24,042 nt of DNA from Bacteroidota bacterium (GTDB lineage: Bacteria; Bacteroidota; Bacteroidia; Bacteroidales; JAADJA01): the NCBI GenBank assembly GCA_024278155.1, contig JAJRTT010000172.1, positions 1 through 24,042 of the forward strand, given 5' to 3'. Shown piece after piece: positions 1-7,646 of the stretch (position 1 is the first letter of the stretch; each line of letters starts with the position of its first letter). The translations under genes and the position numbers were made by a program. The notes beneath the pieces were generated by a model. That model saw only the letters and a list, made by a program, of their open reading frames with translations. It did no database searches and had not been told where the DNA came from.

Positions 1-1
1 C

Positions 2-37
2 GAAGAGTTGAAAATACCGGAAGAGTATCTGAAATAA
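2..37 (+). CDS. C-terminal tail of an upstream gene (partial)
   Basis: The first bases read in one open frame as EELKIPEEYLK followed by TAA at 35-37. The charged, helical composition would suit the end of a real protein that begins before the window. Only 11 residues are visible, so neither family nor function can be given, and chance is possible. Confidence 0.3.
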   Translation, partial: EELKIPEEYLK

Positions 38-113
38 AAGCATACTTACATATACAATAGTTCGGCAAATAATCTTAACACATTAATTAATAAGTTCGTT
101 GCCTAAAACGTAA

Positions 114-644
114 TACAATGCCCTTAGCATATCATATTTCCTTACACTTCAGGCTGTATGTTGGTTAGATGTTTTTACCCGTAGGGATTATCGGGATATT
201 TTTATCGATTCACTGATTTTTTGTAGGAAGAACAAGGAACTGGAAGTTTATGCATATGTAATTATGTCGAACCATGTACACTTGATTGTCCGTTCGAAAA
301 ACGGAAAACTTTCGGACACTCTCCGTGATATGAAAAAGTACACTGCTGTTCAAATAATCAATCGGATTGAAAATGGAAATGAAAGCCGTAAGAAATGGCT
401 TTTAAGTGAAATGGCTTTTGAAGCACGATCACATAAACGGAATTCAGATTACCAGTTTTGGACGCATGAAAACCATGTTGTTGAATTAACTTCAGGTGAG
501 ATGATGGAACAGCGCTTAAATTATATTCATCAAAATCCGGTTAAAGCAGGAATCGTTGTTAATCCAGAAGATTATCTTTATAGTAGTGCTGGAAATTATT
601 GTGAAAGTATTAATTGTTTGATGGATGTGGATTTAATTGAATAA
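114..644 (+). pseudogene. REP-associated tyrosine transposase (RAYT, Y1/IS200-like), start codon lost
   Basis: RAYTs are single-domain HUH nucleases related to IS200/IS605 TnpA that are thought to cut and move REP palindromes as single-stranded DNA. The HUH motif is visible as NHVHLIV (ATG of MSNHVH at 264) and the catalytic tyrosine lies in LNYIHQNPVKAGIV. The first ATG in this frame is at 264, just before the HUH motif, which would remove the first beta strand. However, the frame is open back to 114 and there reads YFLTLQAVCWLDVFTRRDYR, which fits the normal RAYT N-terminus. It is preceded in frame by TAA at 111-113, with no ATG, GTG or TTG between. The 176 sense codons from 114 are close to the usual family length of about 180. 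I infer a recently inactivated copy; a non-canonical start is the alternative. Two REP-like elements in inverted orientation lie immediately downstream, as expected for a RAYT locus. Confidence 0.75.
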
Positions 645-646
645 AT

Positions 647-695
647 GTAAATCTGGAGATTTACACTTCACCCAGCGTAGTCAGAGACTGCGCTG
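647..695 (-). repeat. REP-like two-hairpin element, copy R1 (inverted)
   Basis: Read on the minus strand this is a 10-bp hairpin (CAGCGCAGTC, loop TCT, GACTACGCTG, one mismatch or wobble), a 9-nt linker and a TAAATC/GATTTA hairpin with loop TCCA, which can be extended by one pair. It begins two bases after the RAYT stop codon and is inverted relative to copy R2 at 744-791, giving the paired arrangement seen in bacterial interspersed mosaic elements. Confidence 0.75.
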
Positions 696-743
696 AGAGT
701 ATTTAGGGCTGAATTCGTTGCACACATCCCCCTTGCCTAACCT

Positions 744-791
744 CGGCGTAGTCTCTGACTACGCCGTGTGGTGTTGCAATCTTCAGATTGC
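744..791 (+). repeat. REP-like two-hairpin element, copy R2
   Basis: Perfect 10-bp stem CGGCGTAGTC / GACTACGCCG with loop TCT, then the 9-nt linker TGTGGTGTT, then GCAATC / GATTGC with loop TTCA. The same architecture recurs at 21360-21407 and 21582-21629. The 298 bases between the RAYT and the MscS gene are otherwise unremarkable. Confidence 0.8.
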
Positions 792-894
792 GGATTCTTT
801 TATTTTTAAATCCAATGCCTAAAATCCAAACGTTATTTGGTTTTTTAAAATACTATTTGTTCTCCAGCTATTCAGTATCTCCCTCAAAGTTTTG

Positions 895-902
895 TATCTT
901 TG
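895..902 (+). promoter_or_regulatory. Putative -7 box for the MscS gene
   Basis: TATCTTTG matches the Bacteroidota -7 consensus TAnnTTTG and lies 41 bases before the ATG at 944. I see no TTG at the right distance upstream, so this is half a promoter only. It argues that translation starts at 944 and not further upstream. Confidence 0.4.
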
Positions 903-943
903 AACGGTCAAAACAAATAATCACAAATTTAAAATCAAACATT

Positions 944-1756
944 ATGGAAAAACTGAATCACTATTGGGATCTGATCGTGGATAATACCATCCTTTATGCC
1001 CCTAAAATACTATTGGCACTTGTGGTGCTTTTTATCGGACTAAGGATTATTGCTGCGGTCGCAAAACTAATTGGTAAGGGAATGGATAAAAAGGGAACGG
1101 ACGAAACCCTTAAACCATTTATCCTCAGTTTGCTGACCTGGGTACTGAAAGCCATGTTGTTCATCAGCGTAATCCAAATGATGGGTGTTGCCACCACTTC
1201 TTTTATTGCTGTGTTGGGTGCTGCCGGTCTGGCAATCGGCCTGGCATTGCAGGGGACACTGGCAAATTTTGCAGGGGGTGCACTTATCCTTATCTTTAAG
1301 CCCTATAAAGTTGGCGACCTGATTGAATCACAAGGGAAATTGGGCGTTGTGAAGGAAATCCAGATTTTTACAACGATATTGCTCAACCCACAGAACAAAA
1401 CCATTATATTGCCCAATGGCGCCGTTTCAAATGGCGAAATCACCAACTATACGCGTGAAGGGAAATTGAGGGTCGATATAAGTGTCGGTATTTCCTATGA
1501 TTCGGATATGAAGAAAGCCAAAGATGTACTGATGGCCGTCCTTGAAAAAGATGAAAAAGTTTTAAAAGATCCGGCACCCTTTGTAGGTGTTTCGGAGCTT
1601 GGCGATAGTTCGGTCAACCTTGCCGTGCGGCCATGGTCAACTGCGGCTGATTATTGGGACGTGTTTTTTGGGGTTACCGAAAAATGCAAGAACGCACTTG
1701 ATGCGGCGGGTATCTCCATCCCATTCCCACAAATGGATGTGCATTTGGACAAATAG
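944..1756 (+). CDS. Small-conductance mechanosensitive channel (MscS family)
   Basis: This is a 270-residue inner-membrane channel that opens on hypo-osmotic shock to release solutes. Hydrophobic segments lie near residues 18-44, 60-82 and 86-116. The third has the Gly/Ala-rich pore-helix pattern (LGAAGLAIGLALQG) followed by the conserved FKPYKVGDLI that opens the cytoplasmic beta domain. The beta domain contains LPNGAVSNGEITNYTR, also typical of MscS. An open frame extends to a TTG at 788, but that part runs through REP copy R2 and the putative -7 box at 895, so I chose the ATG at 944. The length is close to that of E. coli MscS (286). It converges on idi, with 45 bases between the stop codons. 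Confidence 0.93.
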   Translation: MEKLNHYWDLIVDNTILYAPKILLALVVLFIGLRIIAAVAKLIGKGMDKKGTDETLKPFILSLLTWVLKAMLFISVIQMMGVATTSFIAVLGAAGLAIGLALQGTLANFAGGALILIFKPYKVGDLIESQGKLGVVKEIQIFTTILLNPQNKTIILPNGAVSNGEITNYTREGKLRVDISVGISYDSDMKKAKDVLMAVLEKDEKVLKDPAPFVGVSELGDSSVNLAVRPWSTAADYWDVFFGVTEKCKNALDAAGISIPFPQMDVHLDK

Positions 1757-1801
1757 ACTTGTGCACCCTGAATCCTTGCCCCAAATAACGTAGCAAGTGA
1801 A

Positions 1802-2317
1802 TTAACAGGTTTTTAAATATTCCCAAACTTCATCAAAAGCAATCCTGAACCAAACGGTAAAGTTTTCAGGACTGCTTTTCATTTCTGCCCTGATGCTGTC
1901 CATCGGCATATATTTCCAGTCGTTGACTTCTTCGGGGTTTGTTTTAGGCCGTTGGTTGCTGTGCCCTATAAACACATGGTCCAGTTCGTGTTCGGTCAAA
2001 CCTTGCCCCACGTCCGAATTGTAAATGAAATCAAAAGCCTCTTCAAAACCGCAATCAAAGCCCATTTCTTCTATCATTCTTCGGTGGGCGGCATCCAGGG
2101 TTTTTTCCCCTTCTCGCGGGTGGCTGCAACAGGTGTTGGTCCACAAGCCCGGGGAATGGTATTTTGAAAATGCCCGCTGCTGGAGCATCAGCTCATTTTT
2201 TTCGTTAAAGACAAAAACGGAAAAAGCCCTGTGCAATATACCCTTTTCATGCGCTTCCATCTTTTCCATGGTCCCAATGGGTTTGTCATTTTCATCCACT
2301 AAAATTACTTTTTCCAT
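1802..2317 (-). CDS. idi: Isopentenyl-diphosphate delta-isomerase, type I
   Basis: The enzyme interconverts isopentenyl and dimethylallyl diphosphate in the cytosol, supplying both C5 units for quinone and undecaprenyl chains. The 171-residue protein has a Nudix-like fold. The catalytic cysteine is in WTNTCCSHP (Cys64 by comparison with E. coli Cys67), metal-site histidines are about 23, 29 and 66, and the second catalytic and metal acid pair is in LTEHELDHV (Glu109, Glu111). The opening VDENDKPIGTMEK and the HRAFSVFVF strand also fit the family. It is the only minus-strand gene supported in the window and is divergent from the lipoprotein gene at 2477, with a 159-base AT-rich spacer that must hold both promoters. 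Confidence 0.95.
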   Translation of the reverse strand: MEKVILVDENDKPIGTMEKMEAHEKGILHRAFSVFVFNEKNELMLQQRAFSKYHSPGLWTNTCCSHPREGEKTLDAAHRRMIEEMGFDCGFEEAFDFIYNSDVGQGLTEHELDHVFIGHSNQRPKTNPEEVNDWKYMPMDSIRAEMKSSPENFTVWFRIAFDEVWEYLKTC

Positions 2318-2476
2318 ATTGCATAAAAATTAAAGTTTGCGAAAGTAAATAAATCTGCAATGAAAAGAATTGGTTTTAATTCAAAATTTATTGAATAATA
2401 GTTTTTAAATCAGAATTTTATTATTTCTTTGCACATTATTTCGACTAACAGATTTATTTTGTAATTTTTATTTGCC

Positions 2477-3967
2477 ATGAAGCTGAAATTCACGAAAAAT
2501 TGGGCTTTAACGGGGATTGTCTTCCTGACTTTCCTGTTTGCTTGTTCTACCGATAATGATAAAAAACTTTGGGACGAAACCGTATTGGTAAATACGACCA
2601 CCGCATACCAATCCTACCTCTCCCAGTTTCCTGAAGGAAAATACATCGGGCAGGCCAATGACAAAATCCAGGACCTGTATTTTGATGATGGGAAAAACAA
2701 GGGGAATGTGATCTCCGTTTATGATGAATATGTGAAATCATATCCCAAAGGGAAATACCTCGGTGAATTTGAAACCTTGATTTACGAACAGGCAAAAAAG
2801 AAAAATACCCTTGTGGCATTTGAAAATTATGCAAGCCGTTTCCCGAAAGGGAAATATTTGGCCGAGGTTGAGACCCTGTTATATGAAGGTGTTTTGTCCG
2901 GTGAATCAAGTATGACCGCCGGTGAATACCTTGTTCGTTTTCCCGAAAGCGACCATCGTGGCGATATCGAACAATTGATGTACGATTCGCTCACGGTTGA
3001 CCCTTCGGTTGCAAAGGCGGATACGTTTTTATTGTATTTCCCTGAAGGGCAGTATGCTGAAAATGTAAACCTGATGTTGGAAGACCTCTATTACAAGAAT
3101 GCAGTGGCCACAAATGCACGCTATGCGATACGGGCTTTCATAAATAAATTCCCTGAATCAAAACATATCAGGAAAATTGTTTTCGAGGTAAAACCGGGCG
3201 ATGTTGTCCTGAAATTGTCCGACGGCAAAGAAGCGGCCCTTTATGAAGGGGCCGTGATTGATACATTTTTGGCCGTAGAGAATACCAACATTGCCATCAG
3301 CATTGAAAAAGAGGGTTATAAACCGGTTCAAGCCAACTACCTTGTGACAAATATGCCTGTCCAGATCTTTGCGAAAGAATTGAAGCCCATTATTTCTTAT
3401 GTATATCAAAATGATTTTTCGAAAACGGGTTCGCCTTTTATCAAAAGCGGTGCGAAATCCAACTTTGAGTTATATGATAACAATAAGCTCTATTGTAAAT
3501 CAAAGCAGAAGCAGTTTCAAAATATCGAAAATTTCAATATTGATTTTGGACAGGATTTTGTGATCGAGGTGAAATTCAAGTTCATCAATTCCCCCAATTA
3601 TTCAAAGAGCTATTTTGGCTTGTTGTGGGGATCCGCTACACATACCCGTTATTATTTTGCCACCATCGATGGAAGGTTGAGTTTTGGCGACCAGGACAAT
3701 AACCTCAGGTCTGCCGAAAATGATTTTGGCTATACCAAATGGAGCGCAGAGGGTGGGAAAAACGATACATGGTCGGGGTCCAGTTCTTTCAGGCAAAACG
3801 AATACAATATTTTACGAATAGAGAAATCCGGTAAATCGTATGTCTATAAACTGAATGGTTCGGTATTCTACCGCGACAATGTTTTCAGTAAGCCCAAGGG
3901 CAAAAAAGTTGGTTTTGGAATAGGCAGTGCTGAAGTGCTGGTTGAATATTTCAATATCCAGCAATAG
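2477..3967 (+). CDS. Lipoprotein with TPR-like repeats and a C-terminal LamG/ConA-like domain
   Basis: The protein has 496 residues. It begins with a basic and hydrophobic lipoprotein signal ending LFAC, with lipidated Cys23 followed by STDNDKK. Residues of about 38-235 hold six degenerate repeats of roughly 33 residues, with cores such as YLSQFPEGKY, YVKSYPKGKY, YASRFPKGKY, YLVRFPESDH, FLLYFPEGQY and FINKFPESKH. This is the helical-repeat pattern of periplasmic TPR lipoproteins. A short PEGA-like beta segment (VVLKLSDGKEAALYEG) follows. From about residue 310 a beta-rich module (YQNDFSKTGSPF through VEYFNIQQ) resembles the concanavalin/LamG or DUF1080 sandwich. Role unknown; the fold content suggests protein and perhaps glycan binding at the envelope. 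It appears monocistronic. Confidence 0.75.
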   Translation: MKLKFTKNWALTGIVFLTFLFACSTDNDKKLWDETVLVNTTTAYQSYLSQFPEGKYIGQANDKIQDLYFDDGKNKGNVISVYDEYVKSYPKGKYLGEFETLIYEQAKKKNTLVAFENYASRFPKGKYLAEVETLLYEGVLSGESSMTAGEYLVRFPESDHRGDIEQLMYDSLTVDPSVAKADTFLLYFPEGQYAENVNLMLEDLYYKNAVATNARYAIRAFINKFPESKHIRKIVFEVKPGDVVLKLSDGKEAALYEGAVIDTFLAVENTNIAISIEKEGYKPVQANYLVTNMPVQIFAKELKPIISYVYQNDFSKTGSPFIKSGAKSNFELYDNNKLYCKSKQKQFQNIENFNIDFGQDFVIEVKFKFINSPNYSKSYFGLLWGSATHTRYYFATIDGRLSFGDQDNNLRSAENDFGYTKWSAEGGKNDTWSGSSSFRQNEYNILRIEKSGKSYVYKLNGSVFYRDNVFSKPKGKKVGFGIGSAEVLVEYFNIQQ

Positions 3968-4119
3968 CTTTAAAATAGTGTAGTGCCAAAGAGTTGGATC
4001 TTTTCCCTGATTTGTTTTTCATCCGAAAAAGCTTCCTTGCTTGTTTCTGTTTTCCATTTTCCCCGATTAGTTGTTCATGGGTTTCCCTTAATTAGATTAC
4101 ATATAAATAACTACATATG

Positions 4120-4127
4120 TAACTTTG
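4120..4127 (+). promoter_or_regulatory. Putative -7 box in the 321-base gap before the TonB-domain gene
   Basis: TAACTTTG matches TAnnTTTG and follows a small palindrome (TACATATGTA). No TTG sits at the expected spacing and the ATG is 161 bases downstream, so an alternative start site or a long leader is possible. I see nothing else in the gap 3968-4288. Confidence 0.3.
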
Positions 4128-4288
4128 CATGTGCAAGAAATTCAGCAATTTACGCTTGATGTTCAAGGGTTGTTTGTTAAATATTATAAATAAGCGCAAC
4201 TTCCTTTCCTCAAAATAGTAAAATACAAAGTACGTTAAATCGGTGGAAGCCAATTTGATAAATTAAGTGTTGTTGTAATTTTTTAGCC

Positions 4289-4972
4289 ATGATTTTTAAA
4301 TCGCACTTCATTATCCTCATGTGCCTGTTTGGTTTCTGTGGGGCCTTTTCGCAGCAGGCAGATTCTATGGGCAATGCAAATCCTGAAATCGATTCTGTTA
4401 TAGTACGAGAGGAAGTGACAGAAACGAACCCTGAACAGCGAAAACTCCTTATAGCCGGCAAATATAACCTTAGCCTCGAAAAAGGTATCTCCTCAAAAAT
4501 GCTGAGCGATGGTGTTATGCACGAAGAACCCGATTTGACCTCATCATCAATGGACTTTACCATAAAGCAGAATGAAAAGGTTTATGCATATAAATATTTT
4601 CCGCATGAAAGGTCCTGGTTGATCAATTACAAATCGGATTGGGGGTTTGTGGCCGATTATATCATTATGGCCGTAAAGGAAGAAACGATTACTTCATACA
4701 AGGGCCAATGGGATGTCCCTCCCAAAATCAAAACCAGCATAAACCCGAAATATCCGAAAGAGGCCAAAAAAGCAAAGTTAGAAGGGAGTGTTGAGGTAAA
4801 GATATTTATCGATGAAAAGGGCATGGTTGCACAAACTATTATCCTCAATGGAATTGACGGCCTTAACGATGCGGCCATCGAAGCCATCAACAAGGCAAAG
4901 TTTGAGCCCGCACAAAAGAACGGGAAGAAAAAAGGTGTCTGGGTCCCCACCCGGATAAAGTTCAAATTATAA
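4289..4972 (+). CDS. Secreted SH3-like/TonB C-terminal domain protein, paralogue 1
   Basis: The protein has 227 residues. An N-terminal signal (FIILMCLFGFCGAFS) looks cleavable after AFS, unlike the uncleaved anchor of classical TonB. The middle (about 60-130) is a small beta domain with YKYFPHERSWLINYKSDWGFV, SH3-like in pattern. Residues of about 142-227 are a TonB_C domain: PPKIKTSINPKYPKEAKKAK, then LEGSVEVKIFIDEKGMV, ending VWVPTRIKFKL. There is no Pro-rich periplasm-spanning linker. It lies 58 bases before a TonB-dependent receptor and is probably cotranscribed, so it may contact that receptor. It is a clear paralogue of the gene at 11889. How a soluble TonB domain would transmit proton-motive force is not evident; an adaptor role is possible. 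Confidence 0.82.
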   Translation: MIFKSHFIILMCLFGFCGAFSQQADSMGNANPEIDSVIVREEVTETNPEQRKLLIAGKYNLSLEKGISSKMLSDGVMHEEPDLTSSSMDFTIKQNEKVYAYKYFPHERSWLINYKSDWGFVADYIIMAVKEETITSYKGQWDVPPKIKTSINPKYPKEAKKAKLEGSVEVKIFIDEKGMVAQTIILNGIDGLNDAAIEAINKAKFEPAQKNGKKKGVWVPTRIKFKL

Positions 4973-5030
4973 AACAAGGTTTTGTCGGATATGCACCTGT
5001 ATGTTCAAATATTCATTAAAAGCTTCTACA

Positions 5031-7025
5031 ATGAAAAGGTTAATTCAATTTATGATAATTGGTTTATCCGTGTTTACTGCATTTGATAAATCATATTCCC
5101 AGGAAGAAGAATTCTTTTGGGATATCGAAGTCACAACGGCTTCAAAGCAAGAAGAGAAACTGAGCGACGCACCGGGTATTCTCTCGGTGGTGACAAAAGA
5201 TGAAATCGATGGTTTTGGGGCCTTGACCCTGAGCGATGTCCTCAACCGTGTCACCAGTATGTATATGATTCATGCCGGTACTTTTATGTGGAACGTGGGT
5301 TCCATCCGGGGACAAAACATCAGCAATTCTGATAACCATGTGCTGATTTTGATTAATGGAAGGCCGTTGCGGGGCGGGATGTCAGGTGGGTTCAACAATG
5401 TTATCTATAACTCCTTTCCCATTGATGTGATTGACCATATCGAGATTGTCCGGGGGCCGGGATCGGTACTTTATGGGACAAATGCATATTCTGGTGTGAT
5501 TAATATTATCACGAAAGTTGCCGATGACGAATCCTCTTACAAAGCCTCGTTGGGATATGGCTCGTTCAATACCTTGACAGGGTCTTTTAGCGGTGGCGTT
5601 CGTTTCAATGAAGGCCTGGATTTGAATTTTGGGGTAAATTATTTAAACGATGACGGGCCTGAATTTGAATTTATGGATACCCCTTTTCAGGTTCCAATAG
5701 GCGATTCCGTTGTCAATATTCCACCTGAAAGCGGCAAGGGGAATTTCACCAAGGACAATATGAGCCTTTTCCTGAACTTGAATTACAAAGGGTTTCATTT
5801 TAATACCCTTTATGCTGACCTCAACCCTTTTGGCCTTGCCCTTCCTTTTAAGTGGAAGATGACTTCAAACCCACCAAACCAGGCAGGAAGCGAGATGACC
5901 AAATTTAAACGATATTTCGGTGACCTGGGCTATAACCTGGAATTCAATGATAAGTATTCCCTTGACCTTAACCTTACCTATAATTGGTTCAAGGCCGAAG
6001 GATGGGTCCAGGATGACCCGGACCCCAATGCTACAAAGGGCCTTACCACGAACCCATTGATCGAAGCAGCATTTAATGCATCGCCAATTGAAAACCTCAA
6101 CTTTATAGTGGGTGGCGTATTTGATTACAATAAGTGGGAAGGTGCACAAATGACGGATGGTGAATTGATAAAATACAGTGCCTATGTACAGGCGGACTAT
6201 AAGTGGAAATGGATCAAGTTTATTTTGGGAAGCCAGATAAACAAAGTGGAGAATTTGGATGCGAACATTTCACCAAGGATTGGTGCTATTGCGAACATAA
6301 ACGATAACTGGGGGATCAAGGCGTTATATAGCTCGGCGTTTCGAAATGCGTATGCCATCGAATCGCATGTCAACCACCCTTCTTTTTCGGGAAACACCAA
6401 TTTGAACCCTGAATTGATAAGCACGGCCGAGGGCCAGGTTTTTTATCAAAACGAAAAAATCCAGACTTCATTGAGCTATTTCAACAGCCATCTTTCCCAG
6501 TTGATAAACCGTGTCCCCAACCCTGATGAACCGGGCAAGATGATTTACCGGAACGTGGGCTCATTTGATTTTTCGGGTGTTGAATTTGAAGGTAAGTTTG
6601 GTTTGACCGGGAAACTCAGCTTTCTCGCATCGGCTACCTATCAGCAAAACGAAAAGGACGATAGCCTGAAGAATGCGGCCTATTGGCCCGAGTTTATTGC
6701 AAAAGCGGGATTGCTTTACAAACATGATTGTTTTTCATTCGGTATCTGGAACAACTATTTTGGCGAACCCACCCAAATCCCCAATCCCTTTGTCACTTCC
6801 AACCCGAAGGCAGAGGCTTTCAACCAACTTTCATTTAACCTCACGTTCAATCTGTCAAAACTGATCAAAGAAGGAATGAAAACGAAGGTGCTGATTTCTT
6901 TTTACGGCGACAATATCCTGAACAGCGGTCCGGCATGGTTTCCCGAGTTCTCTTTGGAAACGGTCAATAGTATGCCATTGCATGCCGGAAGGTCGTTCTT
7001 TGGCAAACTAACAATACAATTTTGA
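5031..7025 (+). CDS. TonB-dependent outer-membrane receptor
   Basis: The protein has 664 residues from this start; an in-frame ATG at 5001 would add ten residues before the signal peptide MKRLIQFMIIGLSVFTAF. The plug domain covers about residues 30-165: VTTASKQEEKLSDAPG, then VVTKDEI, LSDVLNRV, ILINGRPLRGG, IEIVRGPGSVLYGTNAYSG and INIITK, all standard plug motifs. The rest is an alternating beta-barrel of about 22 strands ending in the aromatic FFGKLTIQF. It has no N-terminal carboxypeptidase-like domain and no SusD neighbour, so it resembles the BtuB/CirA type more than SusC. The ligand cannot be read from the sequence. It follows the TonB-domain gene at 4289 and is closed by a terminator at 7046. 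Confidence 0.93.
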   Translation: MKRLIQFMIIGLSVFTAFDKSYSQEEEFFWDIEVTTASKQEEKLSDAPGILSVVTKDEIDGFGALTLSDVLNRVTSMYMIHAGTFMWNVGSIRGQNISNSDNHVLILINGRPLRGGMSGGFNNVIYNSFPIDVIDHIEIVRGPGSVLYGTNAYSGVINIITKVADDESSYKASLGYGSFNTLTGSFSGGVRFNEGLDLNFGVNYLNDDGPEFEFMDTPFQVPIGDSVVNIPPESGKGNFTKDNMSLFLNLNYKGFHFNTLYADLNPFGLALPFKWKMTSNPPNQAGSEMTKFKRYFGDLGYNLEFNDKYSLDLNLTYNWFKAEGWVQDDPDPNATKGLTTNPLIEAAFNASPIENLNFIVGGVFDYNKWEGAQMTDGELIKYSAYVQADYKWKWIKFILGSQINKVENLDANISPRIGAIANINDNWGIKALYSSAFRNAYAIESHVNHPSFSGNTNLNPELISTAEGQVFYQNEKIQTSLSYFNSHLSQLINRVPNPDEPGKMIYRNVGSFDFSGVEFEGKFGLTGKLSFLASATYQQNEKDDSLKNAAYWPEFIAKAGLLYKHDCFSFGIWNNYFGEPTQIPNPFVTSNPKAEAFNQLSFNLTFNLSKLIKEGMKTKVLISFYGDNILNSGPAWFPEFSLETVNSMPLHAGRSFFGKLTIQF

Positions 7026-7045
7026 TGGTTTTTTGTACAAATGTG

Positions 7046-7079
7046 AAGCGCTCCTTGATTTCAGGGGGCGTTTTTTTTT
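7046..7079 (+). terminator. Rho-independent terminator after the TonB-dependent receptor
   Basis: A stem CGCTCCT / AGGGGGCG, with a T-G wobble and loop TGATTTC, is followed by nine T residues. It begins about 20 bases after the receptor stop codon. Confidence 0.8.
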
Positions 7080-7230
7080 GTGGCTGAAATGGATGTGCCT
7101 CTTTGTCGCCACAGCCTGTAAAACCATTTTATAGCCACATGATAAATTGCAAATATTTTTGTTCAAAACCCCCGAACCCATTACGGTCTTTCCTGTTTTC
7201 ATGACCTTGAAAATATTTTTCGATTATTTC

Positions 7231-7260
7231 TTGTTTAATAGAAAAGAATAACTAATTTTG
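7231..7260 (+). promoter_or_regulatory. Bacteroidota-type promoter of rpsO
   Basis: TTG at 7231-7233, exactly 19 bases, then TAATTTTG at 7253-7260: a full match to the -33/-7 consensus TTG-N19-TAnnTTTG used by the Bacteroidota primary sigma factor. The ATG of rpsO follows 44 bases later. Confidence 0.85.
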
Positions 7261-7304
7261 CAGCCCTAAAAATGAATCCGTAAATAGATTAATAAAAAGG
7301 ATAT

Positions 7305-7574
7305 ATGTATCTAACAACTGACAAGAAAAAAGAGATTTTTAAAGAATACGGGAAATCAGAATTTGATACCGGTTCTGCCGAAGGACAAATTGCATTGTTC
7401 ACCTTCAGGATAAAGCACCTCACAGGTCACCTGAAAGCTAACAGGAAAGATGTGTTTACAGAACGCTCATTGGTTTTGTTGGTTGGTAAAAGGAGGAAAT
7501 TGCTCGATTACCTTAAGCGAAAGGATATCGAGAGGTATCGGGCGATTATCAAAAAACTAGGATTAAGAAAATAA
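7305..7574 (+). CDS. rpsO: 30S ribosomal protein S15 (uS15)
   Basis: The protein has 89 residues, the standard S15 length. It binds 16S rRNA helices 20-22 early in small-subunit assembly. Recognisable blocks are KKEIFKEYGKSEFDTGSAEG, QIALFTFRIKHLTGHLKANR, then LLVGKRRKLLDYLKRKD and YRAIIKKLGLRK. The order rpsO-pnp is conserved across many bacteria. It has its own promoter at 7231 and a terminator at 7590, so part of the transcripts should stop before pnp. Confidence 0.98.
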   Translation: MYLTTDKKKEIFKEYGKSEFDTGSAEGQIALFTFRIKHLTGHLKANRKDVFTERSLVLLVGKRRKLLDYLKRKDIERYRAIIKKLGLRK

Positions 7575-7589
7575 CATTTCACAAAAAAG

Positions 7590-7616
7590 AAGGCAATTTA
7601 TTAATTGCCTTTTTTT
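7590..7616 (+). terminator. Terminator between rpsO and pnp
   Basis: A perfect nine-base-pair stem AAGGCAATT / AATTGCCTT with loop TATT runs into a seven-T tract. It lies 16 bases after rpsO and 31 before pnp, and would attenuate read-through from rpsO into pnp. Confidence 0.85.
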
Positions 7617-7646
7617 GTATTAACACAAATTTAATATAGGATAGTA

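Noticed and set aside
788..943. N-terminal extension of the MscS protein from a TTG at 788
   Set aside because: The extension runs through REP copy R2 and the putative -7 box, and its residues do not resemble an MscS N-terminus.
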